Assembly: GCA_035540515.1 (NCBI GenBank)
Contig: DATLGM010000092.1
Span: forward strand, 1 to 17,788
Direction of reading: 5' to 3'
Origin: WHTG01 sp035540515
Lineage (GTDB): Bacteria > Actinomycetota > Nitriliruptoria > Euzebyales > Egibacteraceae
DNA length: 17,788 bases
The notes below the pieces were generated by a model. It saw nothing but the letters and a program-made list of their open reading frames with translations, did not search any database and was not told the DNA's origin. Positions 14,555 through 17,788 of this stretch are shown here, one piece after another (the stretch's first letter is position 1; every line of letters begins with the position of its first letter). The translations under genes were made by a program, and so were the position numbers.

Positions 14555-16204
14555 TCAGATGACGGGCGGCTCTCGGTAGATCCCGAACACATCCTTCATC
14601 GCCCCGCAGATCTCGCCCAAGGTGGCGTCCGCACGTACGGCGTCCATGATCACCGGCACGAGGTTGTCGTCGCTGCGGCAGGCGATGCGCAGGTCCTCCA
14701 GTGCCTTGTCGACGGCGTTGCCGTCGCGGTTGGCGCGCCAGTCGGCCAGCCGTGCTTCCTGCGCGCGCTCGACTTCGGCCGAGATGCGCAGGATCTCCAG
14801 GTCCGGCTCGTCGGAGTCGGTGTGGACGTTGACGCCCACGATGCGCTTGGTGCCCTTCTCCAGCGCCTTCTGGTACGTGAACGCGGCGTCGGCGATCTCG
14901 GACATGAACCAGCCGGTCTCGATGCCGTGCAGCAGGCCGCCGGTGATCGTGCCGTCGGGCGACATGTCCAAGATGCGGGTGAAGTACGCCTCGGTGTCGG
15001 CTTCGACCTTGTCGGTCATCCACTCCACGAACCACGACCCGCCCAGGGGGTCGATCGTGTTGGTCACGCCGGTCTCCTCGGCGATGACCTGCTGGGTGCG
15101 CAGCGCCACCTTCGCGGCGTGGTCCGAAGGCAGGGCGAGCACCTCGTCGAGCGCGTTGGTGTGCAGCGACTGCGTCCCGCCCAGGACCGCCGCCATCGCC
15201 TCCAGCGCCGTGCGGACGATGTTGTTGTCAGGCTGCTGGGCGGTCAGCGAGACGCCGGCGGTCTGCGTGTGGAACCGCATCAGCATGGCCTTGTCGGCGG
15301 TTGCGCCGTAGCGCTCCTTCATCCACCGCGCCCAGATCCGCCGGCCGGCGCGGAACTTGCCGATCTCCTCGAAGAAGTCGATGTGCGAGTCGAAGAAGAA
15401 CGACAGCCGGGGTGCGAACTTGTCGACGTCCAGGCCGCGCGACTTGCCCAGCTCGACGTACGAGAAGCCCGCGGCCAGCGTGAACGCCAGCTCCTGCGCG
15501 GCCGTCGAGCCGGCCTCGCGGATGTGGTAGCCGCTGATGGAGATCGGGTGGTAGCGCGGGACGTTCTTGGAGGTGAACTCCATCAGGTCGCCGATGAGGC
15601 GCAGGTGCGGCTCAGGGGGGAACAGCCACTCCTTCTGGGCGATGTACTCCTTGTGGATGTCGGTCTGCAGCGTCCCGCCCAGCTGCTCGATCGAGAAGCC
15701 CTGGCGCTCGGCGGCGACGGCGTACATCGCGAACAGCACGACCGCGGGCCCGTTGATCGTCATCGACGTGGTGATGTCGCCCAGCGGGATCCCGTCGAAC
15801 AGCCGCTGCACGTCGTCGATCGTGTCGACGGCCACCCCGCAGTGGCCGACCTCGCCCTCGGACTCGGGCTCGTCGCTGTCGCGGCCCATCAGCGTGGGCA
15901 TGTCGAAGGCGACGGACAGGCCGTGCTGGCCGGCGCGCAGCAGGTCGTGGTACCGCTTGTTGGTGTCCTCAACGCTGCCAAAACCAGCAAACTGTCTGAT
16001 TGTCCACGGCTTGCCGCGGTACATCGACGGATACACGCCACGCGTGAACGGATAGACCCCCGGGTACCCGACGCGCTCGACGTCGACGGTGTAGTTGTGC
16101 GGACCCACCAGCGGCGGCACCTCGACCTCGGACAGGGTCGTGAAGTCCTCGTCGCGCTCGGGGGTCGCGGCGTAGCGACGCTCCCATTCTTCGTGAGCGG
16201 TCAC
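14555..16204 (-). CDS. icmA: B12-dependent acyl-CoA mutase large subunit, isobutyryl-CoA mutase type
   Basis: A 549-residue catalytic (TIM-barrel) subunit of the methylmalonyl-CoA mutase family; it lacks the C-terminal B12-binding domain, so it needs a separate small subunit, which is not in the window. Seen: TRGVYPSMYRGKPWTIRQFA (54-73), SVAFDMPTLMG, TSMTING, SISGYHIREAG with His227 (matching MCM His244), FAPRLSFFF, RFHTQTAGVSLTAQQP, GGTQSLHTNALDE and DPLGGSW. The substrate-selecting pair is Phe72 and Gln190, 118 residues apart. This matches Phe80/Gln198 of IcmA and differs from Tyr89/Arg207 of methylmalonyl-CoA mutase, so interconversion of isobutyryl- and n-butyryl-CoA is the better guess. 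An automated pipeline may well label it methylmalonyl-CoA mutase. The GTG start (VTAHEEWERRY) has CAGGAG 8 bases upstream. Confidence 0.9.
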   Translation of the reverse strand: MTAHEEWERRYAATPERDEDFTTLSEVEVPPLVGPHNYTVDVERVGYPGVYPFTRGVYPSMYRGKPWTIRQFAGFGSVEDTNKRYHDLLRAGQHGLSVAFDMPTLMGRDSDEPESEGEVGHCGVAVDTIDDVQRLFDGIPLGDITTSMTINGPAVVLFAMYAVAAERQGFSIEQLGGTLQTDIHKEYIAQKEWLFPPEPHLRLIGDLMEFTSKNVPRYHPISISGYHIREAGSTAAQELAFTLAAGFSYVELGKSRGLDVDKFAPRLSFFFDSHIDFFEEIGKFRAGRRIWARWMKERYGATADKAMLMRFHTQTAGVSLTAQQPDNNIVRTALEAMAAVLGGTQSLHTNALDEVLALPSDHAAKVALRTQQVIAEETGVTNTIDPLGGSWFVEWMTDKVEADTEAYFTRILDMSPDGTITGGLLHGIETGWFMSEIADAAFTYQKALEKGTKRIVGVNVHTDSDEPDLEILRISAEVERAQEARLADWRANRDGNAVDKALEDLRIACRSDDNLVPVIMDAVRADATLGEICGAMKDVFGIYREPPVI

Positions 16205-16312
16205 AGCAGGTGCTCCTGAGGTAGGCGGGGAAGAACACGAGGGGCGCGGTTCATTGTGCCACCGGCCGTTCTGCCACAATCCGCGCCGGCCAGCAGTGAC
16301 AAGCGAGGAACC
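16205..16312. promoter_or_regulatory. Divergent promoter region with ATTGTG-N16-CACAAT inverted repeat
   Basis: The 108-base gap between the mutase (-) and the aldehyde dehydrogenase (+) contains ATTGTG at 16253-16258 and CACAAT at 16275-16280. On either strand one arm gives a TTGTGn -35-like hexamer and the other a CACAAT -10-like hexamer, 15 bases apart. This could be two overlapping face-to-face promoters or an operator for one dimeric regulator. The 15-base spacing is short for a sigma-70 promoter, so the promoter reading is tentative. Confidence 0.35.
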
Positions 16313-17788
16313 ATGACCACGCTCGATGCCGACCTGTCCGTTACTTCGACGTTCGAGTCGACGAATCCCGCCTCGGGCGACGTGATCGGCACCTTCCCGG
16401 TCCACTCCCCTGACGACGTGCGTGCCGCCGTGGAGCGGGCTCGCACCGCCGCGGCGTGGTGGGGCGGTCTGGACTTCGACGCTCGCAAGCGCCGCCTGCT
16501 GGGGTTCAAGGCCCTGCTCGCCAAGCGCCAGGACGACCTGTGCCAGCTGATCAGCCGGGAGACGGGCAAGCCGGTCGACGACGCCAGGATCGAGCTGGTG
16601 CTCGCCATCGACCACCTGGACTGGGCGGCCAAGCACGCCGAGAAGGTGCTGGGGCCGCGGCGGGTTCCCAGCACGCTGCTGTACGCCAACCACCGCGCGA
16701 TGCTCGAGTACGAGCCCGCCGGCGTGGTGGGCGTCATCGGCCCGTGGAACTACCCGCTGCACACCCCGCTGGGGTCGATCACCTACGCGCTGGCGGCCGG
16801 CAACACCGTGGTCTACAAGCCCAGTGAGTACACGCCGGCGGTCGGGCAGTGGCTGGTGCGCACCTTCGGCGACGTCGTCGGCGAGCACCCGGTGCTGCAG
16901 CTGGTCACCGGCTTCGGCGAGACCGGCAGCGCGCTGTGCCGCGCCGGCGTGGACGTGCTGGCGTTCACCGGCTCCGCGTCCACCGGTCGCAAGGTGATGG
17001 CCGCGTGCGCCGAGACGCTGACCAAGGTCGTCATGGAGTGCGGCGGCAAGGACGCGATGATCGTCACCGCCGACGCCGACCTGGACGCCGCCGCCGCCGG
17101 CGCGGTGTGGGCGAGTTGCGCGAACGCCGGCCAGACGTGCGCCGGCGTCGAACGGGTCTACGTCGAGGCGCCGGTGTACGACGCGTTCGTCGACAAGGTG
17201 GTGACCGCCGCCAGAGCCCTGCGGGCCGGCACCGACGACGCCTTCGGCCCCATGACCATGCCGAGCCAGATCGACGTCATCCGCCGCCACCTCGACGAGG
17301 CGCTGCAACGCGGTGCCCGAGCGATCGTCGGCGGCCCCGAGTCCATCGACCCGCCCTACGTCCACCCCGTCGTGCTCGTCGACGTCCCCGAGGACACCGC
17401 CGTGATGCGCGAGGAGACCTTCGGCCCGCTGCTGCCCATCGTGAAGGTCGCCGACGTCGACGAGGCGGTCGCCCGCACCAATGACTCCGACTACGGTCTG
17501 GGCGCGAGCGTGTACGCCAGCGAGGGTGGTGAGGCCATCGCCCGCCGGCTGCGCGTCGGCATGGTGGCGGTGAACTCGGTGATCTCGTTCGCGGCCCTGC
17601 CGGCGCTGCCGTTCGGCGGGCGCGGCGAGTCGGGGTTCGGTCGCATCCACGGCGAGGACGGGCTGCGCGAGTTCACCCAGCCACGAGCGATCACCGTCAA
17701 GCGCTTCTCCGCCCCGATCGACGTCGCCCGGTTCGACCGGCAGTCGTGGGCGATGACGCAGATCGGTCGCGTGGTCAAGCTGCTGCAC
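16313..17788 (+). CDS. NAD(P)-dependent aldehyde dehydrogenase (3' partial)
   Basis: 492 codons are visible, with no stop before the right edge. It opens MTTLDADLSV and has the ALDH landmarks: IGPWNYPLHTPLG (about 142-154), VVYKPSEYTP, FTGSASTG, general base Glu242 in VVMECGGKDA, catalytic Cys276 in NAGQTCAGVERVYV, ETFGPLLP and LPFGGRGESGFGRIHG. The Glu-Cys distance is 34, as usual. It oxidises an aldehyde to a carboxylate; the CAGVERVYV and WNYPLHTPLG strings recall broad-specificity or succinate-semialdehyde-type actinobacterial ALDHs. After the usual ALDH ending (TVKRFS) at least 25 more residues follow, so there is a C-terminal extension. The ATG has GAGGA only three bases upstream, a rather tight spacing. 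It is divergent from the mutase, suggesting shared control. Confidence 0.93.
   Translation, partial: MTTLDADLSVTSTFESTNPASGDVIGTFPVHSPDDVRAAVERARTAAAWWGGLDFDARKRRLLGFKALLAKRQDDLCQLISRETGKPVDDARIELVLAIDHLDWAAKHAEKVLGPRRVPSTLLYANHRAMLEYEPAGVVGVIGPWNYPLHTPLGSITYALAAGNTVVYKPSEYTPAVGQWLVRTFGDVVGEHPVLQLVTGFGETGSALCRAGVDVLAFTGSASTGRKVMAACAETLTKVVMECGGKDAMIVTADADLDAAAAGAVWASCANAGQTCAGVERVYVEAPVYDAFVDKVVTAARALRAGTDDAFGPMTMPSQIDVIRRHLDEALQRGARAIVGGPESIDPPYVHPVVLVDVPEDTAVMREETFGPLLPIVKVADVDEAVARTNDSDYGLGASVYASEGGEAIARRLRVGMVAVNSVISFAALPALPFGGRGESGFGRIHGEDGLREFTQPRAITVKRFSAPIDVARFDRQSWAMTQIGRVVKLLH

Noticed and set aside
14555..17788. One minus-strand open frame of over 1000 codons spanning the mutase and the right edge
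   Set aside because: Only the part up to 16204 matches the mutase family and has a start with a ribosome site. Beyond it the frame is an antisense shadow of the right-hand aldehyde dehydrogenase.

Overview
The window is very GC-rich, uses many GTG starts, overlaps genes by GTGA/TGATG junctions, and ends on the left with a possible class E sortase sorting signal. Together these point to a high-GC Gram-positive chromosome (Actinomycetota). The exact lineage cannot be read from the sequence. I see no tRNA, rRNA, transposase, phage gene or CRISPR array. No gene-free gap exceeds about 155 bases.

Layout. (1) 2-148: tail of a surface protein on the + strand. (2) 149-259: a palindrome-rich convergent gap. 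(3) 260-1540 (-): a class III aminotransferase. (4) 1652-11601 (+): one tightly packed operon. It holds a peptide-type ABC importer (lipoprotein, two permeases, two ATPases), then an N-terminal-nucleophile peptidase of family S58, an aldehyde dehydrogenase, an SDR oxidoreductase and an amidase-signature hydrolase. (5) 11615-12886 (-): a CNNM/CorC-type CBS-domain membrane protein. (6) 13040-14524 (+): CoA-acylating methylmalonate-semialdehyde dehydrogenase (mmsA), preceded by a perfect 15-bp inverted repeat. (7) 14555-16204 (-): large subunit of a B12-dependent acyl-CoA mutase with isobutyryl-CoA-mutase active-site residues. (8) 16313-17788 (+): another aldehyde dehydrogenase, running off the right edge.

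How it fits together (inference). The left operon looks like an uptake-and-breakdown route for a peptide-like amide: import, hydrolysis by the S58 enzyme and the amidase, transamination of the released amino acid, then oxidation of the aldehyde to an acid. These enzyme classes parallel the NylC/NylA/NylD/NylE set known for 6-aminohexanoate oligomers. The natural substrate is unknown and could equally be a beta-amino-acid peptide or another amide. The right part (mmsA, mutase, aldehyde dehydrogenase) suits valine or branched short-chain acyl-CoA metabolism.

Main anomalies: a one-base frameshift near the end of the second ATPase gene, a missing start codon at the expected position of the first permease, a nested palindrome at 157-200, and a patch of rare codons in the mutase gene exactly at its substrate-specificity residue.
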